Position numbers and translations under genes: made by a program
NCBI RefSeq assembly: GCF_020991275.1
Contig: NZ_JAJLQY010000003.1
Location: 496,001-560,000, forward strand
From: Actinocorallia sp. API 0066
Lineage (GTDB): Bacteria > Actinomycetota > Actinomycetes > Streptosporangiales > Streptosporangiaceae
Length of the DNA: 64,000 nt
Direction: 5' to 3'
Shown here: positions 52,371-61,001 of the stretch, one piece after another
Layout of the letters: every line of letters starts with the position of its first letter
How positions within the stretch are numbered: position 1 is the first letter of the stretch
The notes under the pieces: generated by a model
Told to the model about the DNA's origin: nothing
Seen by the model: the letters and a program-made list of their open reading frames with translations, nothing else
Databases searched by the model: none

Positions 52371-53816
52371 TCATGCGCGGGTGCGGTACAGGGCCGACAG
52401 GAACCGGATCAGCAGGGCTTCTCGGGTGATGGCGGGCAGCGCGTCGAGTACGGCGTTGACCATGCCCATCTCCATCGGACCGTCGCCTTCAAGGTCGGCG
52501 CCGACGGCGGCGAGCAGCCCGGCGAAGCCCGCGTCGTCGACGGTGTCCAGGTCGAGGTCGGCCAGCAGCGCCACAAGGTCGGCGGGCACCTCCACCGGGC
52601 CCGCTTCGATCGCCTCCGCAGCGGCCTTGGCAAGGATGTCCAGGAGTGCGTCTACTCCAGTGAGGCTGACGCCCGTCAGGGTGAGGTGCACGTTGGCCGG
52701 GATGCCGGGGAACGAGAGTTGCGGCTGGATGAACCACCCGTGTGCGCGCGCCTTGTCCGACAGGACGAAGACGTCCAGGCGCGGGTCGTCGGAGGCCAGT
52801 GCGACGAGCGAGGCGTCCGGCGTGCCCAGCACGCGCAGCCCGGGGATCTCCGCGACGCCCTCGATGAGCCGCCGGGCCGCCGTGACGGCGTGCGCGGCGA
52901 GGTCCCGGTATCCCGCCGCGCCGACCGCGTGCAGCGTCGCCCAGGCGCCGCCGAGCGGCCCCGCGCCCTTGCTGGACTGGACGGTCGAGTTGATGATCGT
53001 GTACCCGGGCCAGCCTGCGGACGCGAAGTAGGCGTGGCGGCGCAACGCCTCGTCGGCGAACAGCAGCACCGAGGCGCCCTTGGGCGCGTACCCGTACTTG
53101 TGCAGGTCGCACGACAGCGAGGTGACGCCGGGGACGGACAGGTCGAAGGGCGGCACGGCGTGGCCCGCGTCCCGCATCCACGGCAGCAGCCACCCGCCGA
53201 CGCACGCGTCCACGTGGCACGGGATGCCGCGCGCGGCGGCGAGCGCGGCGATCTCCGCGACGGGGTCGATGACGCCCTGCGGGTAGGACGGCGCGGACAC
53301 GACGACAAGGACGGTCCGGTCGGTCAAAGCGGCCTCGACCGCCGCCGGGTCGGCCCGGAACGTCGTGGTGTCCACCGGCACCGCGACGAGTTCCACGCCG
53401 AGGTAGTGGGCCGCCTTGTGGAACGCGGGGTGCGCGGTGACGGGCGCGACGATCCGCGGCCGGTCCACGCCCGCCGCGTCCCGCGCCGCCTTCACCGCGA
53501 GGATGATCGACTCGGTGCCGCCGCTGGTGAAGATACCCGGTGTGGCGGGGCTTCCGCCGAGCTTGGCCGCGACGATGCCCACGACGTCCTTCTCCAGCGC
53601 GACGATGCTCGGGAAGGCCGTCGGGTCGAGGCCGTTGACCTCAAGCATCTCCAGGTAAGCCCGTGCGGCGACCTCGTGGACCTCCGGCCGTCCCGTGTCG
53701 TAGACGTAGGCCGTCACCTTGCCTCCGCGTACCGGAAGGTCTGCCTTCTTGAGCCGGGCCAGCGCGGCGAGCAGGTCGGCGCCGGAGCGCCCGTTCTCGG
53801 CGAGCAAGAGATGCAC
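52371..53816 (-). CDS. PLP-dependent decarboxylase/lyase (sphingosine-1-phosphate lyase-like)
   Basis: 481-aa fold-type I PLP enzyme. Features: GIFTSGGTESIILAVKAARD (PLP phosphate site), HVDACVGGWLLPW (Asp binding the pyridine N) and the Schiff-base Lys in SCDLHKYGYAPKG. The overall pattern is closer to sphingosine-1-phosphate lyase/tyrosine decarboxylase-like proteins than to glutamate decarboxylase. An extra 90-residue C-terminal region (PVEVPADLVALLADLD to the end) is unassigned. GTG start. It lies 21 bp after the MFS_2 transporter gene in the same direction, suggesting a joint role in uptake and cleavage of an amine or sphingoid compound. Confidence 0.83.
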   Translation of the reverse strand: MHLLLAENGRSGADLLAALARLKKADLPVRGGKVTAYVYDTGRPEVHEVAARAYLEMLEVNGLDPTAFPSIVALEKDVVGIVAAKLGGSPATPGIFTSGGTESIILAVKAARDAAGVDRPRIVAPVTAHPAFHKAAHYLGVELVAVPVDTTTFRADPAAVEAALTDRTVLVVVSAPSYPQGVIDPVAEIAALAAARGIPCHVDACVGGWLLPWMRDAGHAVPPFDLSVPGVTSLSCDLHKYGYAPKGASVLLFADEALRRHAYFASAGWPGYTIINSTVQSSKGAGPLGGAWATLHAVGAAGYRDLAAHAVTAARRLIEGVAEIPGLRVLGTPDASLVALASDDPRLDVFVLSDKARAHGWFIQPQLSFPGIPANVHLTLTGVSLTGVDALLDILAKAAAEAIEAGPVEVPADLVALLADLDLDTVDDAGFAGLLAAVGADLEGDGPMEMGMVNAVLDALPAITREALLIRFLSALYRTRA

Positions 53817-53837
53817 CTTTCTTCGGGGGGCCTGCTG

Positions 53838-55184
53838 TCAGGCGTTCTGGGTGAGGCTCTGGTGCGCCGCCGCACGCCGCGCGTACACGACAAGCAGGGG
53901 CGCGCTCACCGCGAGCAGGAGCGCGGGCACGAGGGTGAAGCCCACAGTCAGCCCGCTCAGGGCCGTCGCGGACTGCGCGACCTTCTCCGAGTCGTCGCTG
54001 GAGACGAACCCCGTCACCGCCAGGACGAGCGCGTAGACACCACTTCCCAGGGCCATCGCGCCCGTCTCGGCCGCCGTCCAGACGCCGGTGAACGCGCCGG
54101 ACTGCGCCTGCCCGGTGCGTCCGGCGTCGGCGTGGACGGTCTCGGGCAGCAGCGACAGCGGGAAGAGCTGGAGCGCCGCGTACCCGGCCCCGACGAGCGC
54201 GGTGAGCGCGAACACGGGCAGTTTCACCCCGGCGGTGAGCGCCGGGTGCAGGCCGAGCGCGGCGGCCGTGAACAGCGCGACGGCGGCCAGGTAGCAGGGC
54301 ACCGCGCCGAACCTCCGGCCGAGCCGGCTCCACACCGGGACGGCGACGGCGCTGAGCCCGACCATGCAGACGAACAGGACGGTGGTGAGGCCGTCGTCGC
54401 CGAGCCGGTATTCGGCGACGTAGGGCGCGCCCGCCAGCATCACCGCGACAGCGAGGGACTGCACCGTGAACGCGCCGAGCAACGCGAAGAACGGCCGGTT
54501 GCCTCGGGCGAGCCGCAGCGCGGCGGCGAACCCGAGCTGGCGCGGGCCGGGCGACGACCTGATCCACCGGGTGGAGAGCGTGGAGCCGAGGAGCGCGGCG
54601 GCCAGCGCCGTGCCGATGACCACGCCCATGAGGAGGTAGCCGCCGCGTCCGTCGCCGCCGAGCCCGACGAGCGCGGGCGCGAGGCCCCCGGCGAGCAGGA
54701 TGCCGAACGTCAGCGCGACGATCCGCCAGGCCATCGCGCGGGACCGCTGTTCGGGCAGATCGGAGATCTCCGCAGGAAGCGCCACGTAGGGCACCTGGAA
54801 GGCGGCGAACGCGCTCGCGGCCAGCAGGAACGCGGCCATCGCCCAAGCGGCGCCCGCTCCCCCGGTGAAGGGCGAGGCGAACATGAGCGCGAACAGCACG
54901 GGCAGCGTCGCCGCGCCCAGCAGCAACAGCCTTGTGCGGCTTCCGGTGCGCACCGCCTCGCGGTCGCTGAGCGCGCCCACCCACGGGTTCAGGAGGACGT
55001 CCCACGCCTTGGGCAGCACGAGGACGACGCCCGCGACGGCGGCGGGCACGCCGAGCGAGTCGGTCAGGTAGTACAGCAGGAGCAGGCCGGGCACCGCGCT
55101 GAAGATCCCCGTGCCCACGGAGCCGACGGCGTAGCCGAACAGCCTGCCGCGCGGGACGGGCGCGGCCGGGAGGGCGTCGTTCAT
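53838..55184 (-). CDS. MFS_2/GPH-type transporter
   Basis: 448-aa protein with 12 predicted helices. GPH/MFS_2 markers: the N-terminal GYAVGSVGTGIFSAVPGLLLLYYL and the loop DVLLNPWVGALSDREAVRTGSRTR, with the cation-site Asp and the basic loop. Members move sugars or glucuronides with Na+/H+, and the eukaryotic MFSD2A branch moves lysophospholipids. Upstream of the SPL-like decarboxylase and 42 bp downstream of a TetR gene in the same orientation, so probably one regulated operon. Confidence 0.85.
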   Translation of the reverse strand: MNDALPAAPVPRGRLFGYAVGSVGTGIFSAVPGLLLLYYLTDSLGVPAAVAGVVLVLPKAWDVLLNPWVGALSDREAVRTGSRTRLLLLGAATLPVLFALMFASPFTGGAGAAWAMAAFLLAASAFAAFQVPYVALPAEISDLPEQRSRAMAWRIVALTFGILLAGGLAPALVGLGGDGRGGYLLMGVVIGTALAAALLGSTLSTRWIRSSPGPRQLGFAAALRLARGNRPFFALLGAFTVQSLAVAVMLAGAPYVAEYRLGDDGLTTVLFVCMVGLSAVAVPVWSRLGRRFGAVPCYLAAVALFTAAALGLHPALTAGVKLPVFALTALVGAGYAALQLFPLSLLPETVHADAGRTGQAQSGAFTGVWTAAETGAMALGSGVYALVLAVTGFVSSDDSEKVAQSATALSGLTVGFTLVPALLLAVSAPLLVVYARRAAAHQSLTQNA

Positions 55185-55226
55185 GGCATCACTTTCCGAT
55201 CGCGAGGGGGAGGCGGGCGCGCGACG

Positions 55227-55841
55227 TCATGGGGCGGGCTCCAGGCCGAGGAGCCCGTCGGTGAGGCGGTGCAGGGCGGCGCGGAAGCGGGCGAGCGCCT
55301 CGGGGTCGTCGGTGCGGCGGCGCCTGCCCTGGGCGTCGGGGACGCCGCCGCGCGCGAACCCGTGCACGGTCCAGATGACGGACCAGATCGCGTACTCCAC
55401 GTCGGCGCCGGGCGCGGCGACGGGGCGGGCCAGCGCGACGAGGCCGGTGACGAGCGGGTGGACGTGCGCGGCCTCGAAGGAGGCGACGTCGGCGGCGTCG
55501 GACAGCCACCGGTGCATCCACAGCGCGGGGATCTGCGGGTGGGCGACGCAGAAGTCCAGGTAGCGGTCCACGACGAGGTGGACGTCGGCCGGGCCGGAGA
55601 GCAGGCCGGGCCGCGCGCAGGCCGCGAGCGCGGCTTCCAGGGCCGCCCGTTCGGCTTCGGCGGCCCTGGTCATGACGGCGAAGTAGAGGTCGCGTTTGCC
55701 GCCGACGTGGTAGTTGACCGTGGCGATGTTGAGGTCTGCCGCGTCGGCGATGCGCCGGGTGGAGGCGCCGTCGAACCCGCGCTCGGCGAACAGCCGGGTG
55801 GCCGCGTCGAGGATGCGGGTGACGGCGGGCTCCAGATTCAT
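55227..55841 (-). CDS. TetR family transcriptional regulator
   Basis: 204 aa. HTH STRRIADAADLNIATVNYHVGGK (about 25-47), a form usual in regulators of lipid or amine metabolism; C-terminal TetR domain with Trp/His-rich pocket (ALWMHRWLSDAAD). ATG at 55841. Directly upstream of the MFS_2 and PLP-lyase genes and likely their regulator. An imperfect repeat TCAA-TCGT-TTGA at 55873-55884 is a weak operator candidate. Confidence 0.85.
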   Translation of the reverse strand: MNLEPAVTRILDAATRLFAERGFDGASTRRIADAADLNIATVNYHVGGKRDLYFAVMTRAAEAERAALEAALAACARPGLLSGPADVHLVVDRYLDFCVAHPQIPALWMHRWLSDAADVASFEAAHVHPLVTGLVALARPVAAPGADVEYAIWSVIWTVHGFARGGVPDAQGRRRRTDDPEALARFRAALHRLTDGLLGLEPAP

Positions 55842-55894
55842 ACCGAGAAGGTAGGATAAATCCCTCGCCCGGTCAATCGTTTGATGGAGAGAGC

Positions 55895-57076
55895 TCAGAG
55901 CCGTTCGAGCAGTGTCGCGTTGGCCAGGCCGCCCGCCTCGCACATGATCTGCACCGCGTACCGCGCGTCGTGCCTGTGCAGGGCGTGGACGAGCGTCGTC
56001 ATGATCCGCGCGCCGCTCGCGCCGAGCGGGTGGCCGACGGCGATGGCGCCGCCGTGCACGTTGAGCTTGGCCGGGTCCACGCCGGTCTCCTGGAGCCAGG
56101 CGAGCGGCACGCTGGCGAACGCCTCGTTCACCTCGAACAGGTCGATCTCGGACAGCGGGACGCCCGTCCTGCGCACGAGCCTCTCGGTCGCGGGCAGAAT
56201 CGCGGTGAGCATCATGAGCGGGTCGTCGCCCGCCACCGCGAAGCCACTCAGCCGGGCCAGCGGACGCATGCCGAGCCGGGCCGCCGTCTCGCCGCTCATG
56301 ATGAGCAGGGCGGCCGCGCCGTCGTTGATCGGGCTGCTGTTGCCCGCCGTCACCGACCAGCCGATCTGCGGGAACCGCTCGGCGAAGTGCGGGTGCTCGA
56401 AGGCGGGCCGCAGCCCCGCGAGGATCTCCGGCGTAGTGGACGGCCTGATCGACTCGTCCGCCGTGACCAGCCCCGACGGGGTCGGCACCGGCGTGATCTC
56501 GGCGTCGAACCAGCCCCGCGCGGCGGCGTGCGCGGCCTTGGCGTGCGACTCGGCCGAGAACGCGTCGAGCGCGGCCCGGCTCAGCCCCCACTTGGCGGCG
56601 ATCAGTTCGGCCGAGATGCCCTGTGGGACGAGCCCGTCGGAGAACAGCTCGGCGACGCCGGGCCCGAACGGGTCGGTGCCGGGCGGCACGTTGGAGCCCA
56701 TCGGCACCCGGCTCATCGACTCCACGCCGCACGCGACGGCGATGTCGTAGGCGCCGGAGATCACGCCCTGGGCGGCGAAGTGCACCGCCTGCTGGGACGA
56801 GCCGCACTGCCGGTCCACCGTGGTGGCCGGGACGGTCTCGGGCAGCCCGGCCGAGAGCCAGGCGTACCGCGTGGTGTTAGCGGCCTGCTCGCCCACCTGG
56901 CTGACCGTGCCGCCGATGACGTCGTCGACCAGCGCCGGGTCGATCCCGCTCCGGGTGACCAGCGCGCGCAGGGTGTGCGCGAGCAGCTCGACCGGGTGCA
57001 CCTCGGCGAGGGCGCCGCCCGGCTTGCCCCTGCCCACCGGCGTCCTGACGGCTTCGACGATGACCGCGTCCCGCAT
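55895..57076 (-). CDS. Acetyl-CoA acyltransferase (thiolase)
   Basis: 393-aa degradative-type thiolase. Acyl-enzyme Cys in TTVDRQCGSSQQA (about 90), His in NVHGGAIAVGHPLGASGAR (about 348) and the second Cys in IMCEAGGLANATLL (about 380), where most thiolases have CGGG; the CEAGG variant occurs in steroid and branched acyl thiolases of actinobacteria. ATG at 57076. Upstream lie three GGTTG/CAACC inverted repeats, so expression is probably regulated by a specific factor. No other beta-oxidation genes adjoin it. Confidence 0.9.
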   Translation of the reverse strand: MRDAVIVEAVRTPVGRGKPGGALAEVHPVELLAHTLRALVTRSGIDPALVDDVIGGTVSQVGEQAANTTRYAWLSAGLPETVPATTVDRQCGSSQQAVHFAAQGVISGAYDIAVACGVESMSRVPMGSNVPPGTDPFGPGVAELFSDGLVPQGISAELIAAKWGLSRAALDAFSAESHAKAAHAAARGWFDAEITPVPTPSGLVTADESIRPSTTPEILAGLRPAFEHPHFAERFPQIGWSVTAGNSSPINDGAAALLIMSGETAARLGMRPLARLSGFAVAGDDPLMMLTAILPATERLVRRTGVPLSEIDLFEVNEAFASVPLAWLQETGVDPAKLNVHGGAIAVGHPLGASGARIMTTLVHALHRHDARYAVQIMCEAGGLANATLLERL

Positions 57077-57098
57077 GGCCCGCTCCCCACATCAATAA

Positions 57099-57174
57099 GT
57101 TGGAAAACCCAACCCATTATGCGCCCAGAAGGTTGGAAAAGGCAACCCTCGTTCGGTTGTCGAGGAAACCCAAC
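57099..57174. promoter_or_regulatory. Three GGTTG...CAACC inverted repeats between thiolase and amt
   Basis: GTTGG-AAAAC-CCAAC at 57099-57113, GGTTG-GAAAAGG-CAACC at 57131-57147, and GGTTG...CCAAC at 57155-57174. The first two share the GTTGGAAAA half and are about 32 bp apart (three helical turns), consistent with cooperative repressor or activator binding. Confidence 0.55.
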
Positions 57175-57260
57175 GTTTACCGGCAAGTCACACGAAGCCG
57201 GGCGACGGAAACGCGGCGGGTGGAACCATGGCGCGGGGCGTTCCGGATCGGAGGTTGCGG

Positions 57261-58541
57261 ATGCCTTTTGACTTCTCCACCGTCGATTCCGGCGCCACCG
57301 CCTGGGTGCTCGCCAGTTCCGCGCTCGTGCTGTTCATGACACCGGGTGTCGCGTTCCTTTACGGCGGCATGGTCAGGGCCAAGAACGTGCTCAACACCAT
57401 GCTGCAGAGCTTCACCGTGATGGCGCTGGTCGGCGTCACCTGGGTGGCGGTCTCCTACTCGCTCGCGTTCGGCGGCGGCAGCGAGGTGATCGGCGGCCTG
57501 CACTTCGCGGGCCTGTCCAACATGGACGAGGTCGTGCCGGGCTTCACCGGCGACTCCGCCCAGTCGATCCCGCCGATCGCGTTCGCCGTCTTCCAGATGA
57601 TGTTCGCGATCATCACCCCCGCGCTGATCACCGGCTCGGCGGTCGAACGCTGGCGGTTCGGGGCGTTCGTCCCGTTCATCGTGCTGTGGTCGGTGCTGGT
57701 GTACGCGCCCGTAGCGCACTGGGTGTTCTCACCGGACGGCTGGGCCTACAAGCTCGGCGCGCTGGACTTCGCGGGCGGCACCGTCGTGCACTGCAACGCG
57801 GGTGCGGCGGGCCTCGCCGTCGCCGTCGTGCTCGGCCGTCGCACCGGCTGGCCGCGCGCCCACATCGCCCCGCACAACGTGCCCTTCATCCTGCTCGGTG
57901 CGGCGATGCTGTGGTTCGGGTGGTTCGGGTTCAACGCCGGATCCGCCCTCCAGGCCGACTCCGTCGCCGTCTGGGCGTTCGCCAACACCAACACCGCGAC
58001 GGCCGCCGCGCTGCTCACCTGGCTCGTCGTCGAGCGCATCCGGTACGGCAAGCCGACCGCGCTCGGCGCGGCCTCCGGCGTCGTCGCGGGCCTCGTCGCG
58101 ATCACCCCGGCCGCCGGGTTCGTGGACGCCAAGGGCGCGCTGGCCATCGGGGTGCTCGCCGGGCTCGGCTGCTGCCTCGCCGTCCCGCTGAAGAGCCGCC
58201 TGAAGATCGACGACTCGCTCGACGTGGGCGGGCTGCACCTGGTCGGCGGCGTCATCGGCTCGCTGTGCGTCGGGCTCTTCGCCACCACCGAGATCAACCC
58301 GGGCGGGGCGAACGGCCTCGCCTACGGCGGCGACGCGCACCAGCTCGTCCTGCAGGTCGCGGTGGTCGCGGCGGTGACGGGCTACAGCTTCTTCGTCACT
58401 TACTTCATCGCGCTGGTCCTGGACAAGCTGCCGTCCCGGCGCAACCGCGTCTCGTCGCAGGACGAGACGGCGGGCCTGGACTTCGCGCTGCACGGCGAGA
58501 CGGCCTACGAGAGCGACCGCCTGCACGGCGGCGCGCCCTGA
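57261..58541 (+). CDS. amt: Ammonium transporter (Amt)
   Basis: 426-aa channel with 11 helices. Family residues: Trp/Phe vestibule near SVLVYAPVAHWVFSPDGW, HCNAGAAGLA and the pore His pair in GTVVHCNAG and GGLHLVGGVIGSL. The N terminus is short (ATG at 57261 after CGGAGGTTGCGG). The C-terminal tail (DETAGLDFALHGETAYESD) carries the cytosolic region where GlnK regulates activity. Unusually the downstream gene is a convergent marR, not glnK/glnD. Confidence 0.95.
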   Translation: MPFDFSTVDSGATAWVLASSALVLFMTPGVAFLYGGMVRAKNVLNTMLQSFTVMALVGVTWVAVSYSLAFGGGSEVIGGLHFAGLSNMDEVVPGFTGDSAQSIPPIAFAVFQMMFAIITPALITGSAVERWRFGAFVPFIVLWSVLVYAPVAHWVFSPDGWAYKLGALDFAGGTVVHCNAGAAGLAVAVVLGRRTGWPRAHIAPHNVPFILLGAAMLWFGWFGFNAGSALQADSVAVWAFANTNTATAAALLTWLVVERIRYGKPTALGAASGVVAGLVAITPAAGFVDAKGALAIGVLAGLGCCLAVPLKSRLKIDDSLDVGGLHLVGGVIGSLCVGLFATTEINPGGANGLAYGGDAHQLVLQVAVVAAVTGYSFFVTYFIALVLDKLPSRRNRVSSQDETAGLDFALHGETAYESDRLHGGAP

Positions 58542-58545
58542 CGGC

Positions 58546-59025
58546 TCAGCACACCCCGATGTGCGGGGGCGGGCCGTCAGGGTCGAGCTTGCCCAGCATC
58601 GCCCGGCAGATCTCGCCGAGCTGCGCCGCCTGCTCGGGCGTGAGCTGGTCGAACAGGTTGCGGCGCACCGCCTCCACGTGGCCCGGCGCCGCCTCGACGA
58701 CGACCGCGTAACCCGCGTCGGTAAGGGTGGCGATCGTGGTGCGGCCGTCCTCGGGGTGGCGGTGCCGGGTGACCCAGCCCTGCTCCTCCAGCTTGCGCAC
58801 CGCGTGCGACAGCTTGCTGGCCGACCCCCGGGTGATCCGCGCCAGCTCGGTCATGGTGCGGGAGCGCTCCGGCGCCTCCGACAGCATCGCGAGGATGACG
58901 TAGTAGCTCTGCGGTAGGCCCGAATCCTGCTGGAGCTGGCGGTCGAGCGCCTCGCCCAGCAGCTGCGAGGCCCACAGATAGGCCCGCCACGTCGTCTGCT
59001 CCTCGTCGCTGAGCCACCGCACCAT
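58546..59025 (-). CDS. MarR family transcriptional regulator
   Basis: 159 aa. The winged HTH is TELARITRGSASKLSHAVRKLEEQGWV split around residue 65; dimer helices flank it. ATG at 59025 lies 7 nt after TAGAAT (minus strand), without a Shine-Dalgarno, suggesting a leaderless transcript. Convergent with amt (4-bp gap). The DHA2 exporter further upstream has its own TetR, so this MarR's target is unclear. Confidence 0.9.
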   Translation of the reverse strand: MVRWLSDEEQTTWRAYLWASQLLGEALDRQLQQDSGLPQSYYVILAMLSEAPERSRTMTELARITRGSASKLSHAVRKLEEQGWVTRHRHPEDGRTTIATLTDAGYAVVVEAAPGHVEAVRRNLFDQLTPEQAAQLGEICRAMLGKLDPDGPPPHIGVC

Positions 59026-59065
59026 GGGGACGATTCTACGGATCTCGCGCGGGCGCGGGGCGCCG

Positions 59066-59209
59066 TCACGGCGGCTCCACCGGCGGCGGACCCTCCTCCT
59101 CGGTGAGGCGGGCGAACATCAGGAAGCGCGCGACCAGCTGCGGGTCGTCCAGGCGCAGGCGTTCTGCTATGTCGGCGAGGATCTTACGCTGCCGGCCGGG
59201 GGTCATCAT
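59066..59209 (-). CDS. Small DUF3040-like protein
   Basis: 47-aa frame. MTPGRQRKILADIAERLRLDDPQLVARF matches, in order, the soluble helix of DUF3040 proteins (ExxxLxEIExxLxxDDPxxAxR), but the transmembrane part of that family is absent and the protein ends in Glu/Pro. Two adjacent ATG codons (59209, 59206). Overlaps no other gene; 41 nt before the MarR start, same direction. Short length limits certainty. Confidence 0.5.
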   Translation of the reverse strand: MMTPGRQRKILADIAERLRLDDPQLVARFLMFARLTEEEGPPPVEPP

Positions 59210-59321
59210 GGCGCACCTGCCCCAACTCTGGTGATAAGCGGATATACCCACCAGGGACGCGTGCGACTCGTCCCAGATCCCGCAAAAGTTCACCTATAAG
59301 CAAGCACTTACTTTGTCGTGG

Positions 59322-60887
59322 TCAGGGCTCCTTGGCGGCGGCGTTGGCGGCCTCGATTTCCTCGGGGAGGTCGAAGGTCTCACGGAGGACGGGGGGCCTG
59401 AGGAAGACGGCCGCCAGGAGGCCGACGAGGGTGACGCCGGTGGCGACGAGGAAGATGTGGCCGGTCGCGTCGCCATAGGCGGCACGGACGATCTCCTGGA
59501 TCGGAGCGGGCATCGCGGCGACGTCCAGGGTGCCGCCGCCTTGGTCGCCGGTGGTCGGGATGCCGGCCTTGGCGAGACCGTCCTTGATCTCGGCGGCGAC
59601 GCGGGCGGCGAGCACGGCGCCGAGGATGGACACGCCCATCGTGCCGCCGAGCGAGCGGAAGAACGTCATGGCGCCGCTCGCCGCGCCGACGTCCCGCATC
59701 GAGACACCGTTCTGTACGACGAGGACGAGGTTCTGCATCGTCATGCCGACACCGACGCCGATCGCCGCCATGTAGACGCCGAGCAGCACGAGCGACGTCT
59801 TGTGGTCCATCGTGGACATGCCGACGAACCCGGCGAACAGCACGACGAGGCCGATGATGACGTGCGGGCGGACCTGCCCCGTCCGGGAGATGACGCGCCC
59901 CGACACCGCCGAGGAGACGAGCACGCCGAGCATCATCGGGAACGTCAGGAGGCCCGCCACGGTGGGCGAGTAGCCACGGCCGATCTGGAAGTACTGGCCG
60001 AGGAACACCGCGCCGCCGAACATCGCCATGCCGACGGCGAGGCTGGCGACGATGGCGAGCGCGGGCGTGCGCCGCCGCACCACGTGCAGCGGCACGACGG
60101 GCTGCGGGGCGCGCGCCTCGACCCGGACGGACGCGCCGAGCAGGACGACGGTGCCGCCGACCATCGCCGCGGTCTGCCAGGAGAGCCAGGCGTACTCGTC
60201 GCCGACGAACGTCACCCAGATGAGCAGCAGGCTGACTCCGGCGGCGATGAGCGTCGCGCCCAGGTAGTCGATCTTCACGTCGTCGCGCCTGAGCGTCGGC
60301 AGGCGCAGCGAGCGGTGCAGGACGAGGGAGGCGACGGCGAGGAACGGCAGCATGATGAAGAAGCACCAGCGCCAGCCGAGCGGCGAGTCCGCGATGACGC
60401 CGCCGAGCACCGGGCCGCCGACCGTCGCCAGCGCCATGACGCCGCCGAGGTAGCCGTTGTACTTGCCGCGCTCCCGAGGCGGGATGAGCGCGGCGATGAC
60501 GACCTGCACGAGGATCTGCACCGCGCCCATGCCGACGCCCTGGATCGCGCGGAAGCCGATGAGCTGCCCCGTGCTCTGCGCGAGCCCGCACGCGACGGAG
60601 GAGACGGCGAACAGCACGATGCCGGTCTGGAGCAGCGCTTTTTTGTCGAAGAGGTCGGCGAGCCTGCCCCACAGGGGCGTCGTCGCGGTGGTGGCGAGGA
60701 GGGCCGCGGTGACGACCCACGTGTACTGCGACTGGGTGCCGCCGAGGTCCCCGAGGATCTGCGGCAGCGCGACCGACACGACGGTCGCGCTCAGCAGGCC
60801 CACGCCCAGCACGGCGAGCAGCGCGCCGAACGGTCTCATGATCTCCCGGTGGGTCATCCGATCCCCCGGTGTGTCGACTTGTGCCAA
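59322..60887 (-). CDS. DHA2-type MFS multidrug exporter (EmrB/QacA-like)
   Basis: 521-aa drug:proton antiporter with 14 predicted helices. Motif A-like loop WGRLADLFDKKALLQTG and motif C-like VGGPVLGGVIADSPLGWRW are visible. TTG at 60887 has a strong GGAGGAG box 8 nt upstream; the ATG at 60857 (MTHREIMRPF) is the alternative and has a weaker site. Divergent from a TetR gene, with a 30-bp near-perfect palindrome over the shared promoter region, a standard drug-inducible efflux arrangement. Confidence 0.9.
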   Translation of the reverse strand: MAQVDTPGDRMTHREIMRPFGALLAVLGVGLLSATVVSVALPQILGDLGGTQSQYTWVVTAALLATTATTPLWGRLADLFDKKALLQTGIVLFAVSSVACGLAQSTGQLIGFRAIQGVGMGAVQILVQVVIAALIPPRERGKYNGYLGGVMALATVGGPVLGGVIADSPLGWRWCFFIMLPFLAVASLVLHRSLRLPTLRRDDVKIDYLGATLIAAGVSLLLIWVTFVGDEYAWLSWQTAAMVGGTVVLLGASVRVEARAPQPVVPLHVVRRRTPALAIVASLAVGMAMFGGAVFLGQYFQIGRGYSPTVAGLLTFPMMLGVLVSSAVSGRVISRTGQVRPHVIIGLVVLFAGFVGMSTMDHKTSLVLLGVYMAAIGVGVGMTMQNLVLVVQNGVSMRDVGAASGAMTFFRSLGGTMGVSILGAVLAARVAAEIKDGLAKAGIPTTGDQGGGTLDVAAMPAPIQEIVRAAYGDATGHIFLVATGVTLVGLLAAVFLRPPVLRETFDLPEEIEAANAAAKEP

Positions 60888-60928
60888 CTCGGTTCTCCTC
60901 CGCTGTGGTCGAGCGCACGGCAGCCTAT

Positions 60929-60958
60929 TGCACGTGATGCAAGTTTGCATCCCGTGCA
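60929..60958. promoter_or_regulatory. 30-bp TetR operator between exporter and regulator
   Basis: TGCACGTGATGCAA (60929-60942), GT, TTGCATCCCGTGCA (60945-60958): the 14-bp arms match in 13 positions. It lies 41 bp upstream of the exporter start and 43 bp upstream of the TetR start. Confidence 0.8.
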
Positions 60959-61001
60959 GTTATTCCGCGACGGTGCGCCCGAACACCCCTAGGATGGGGA
61001 C

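Noticed and set aside
52686-55859. 1057-codon plus-strand frame
   Set aside because: Antisense to the PLP lyase, transporter and TetR genes; low-complexity composition.
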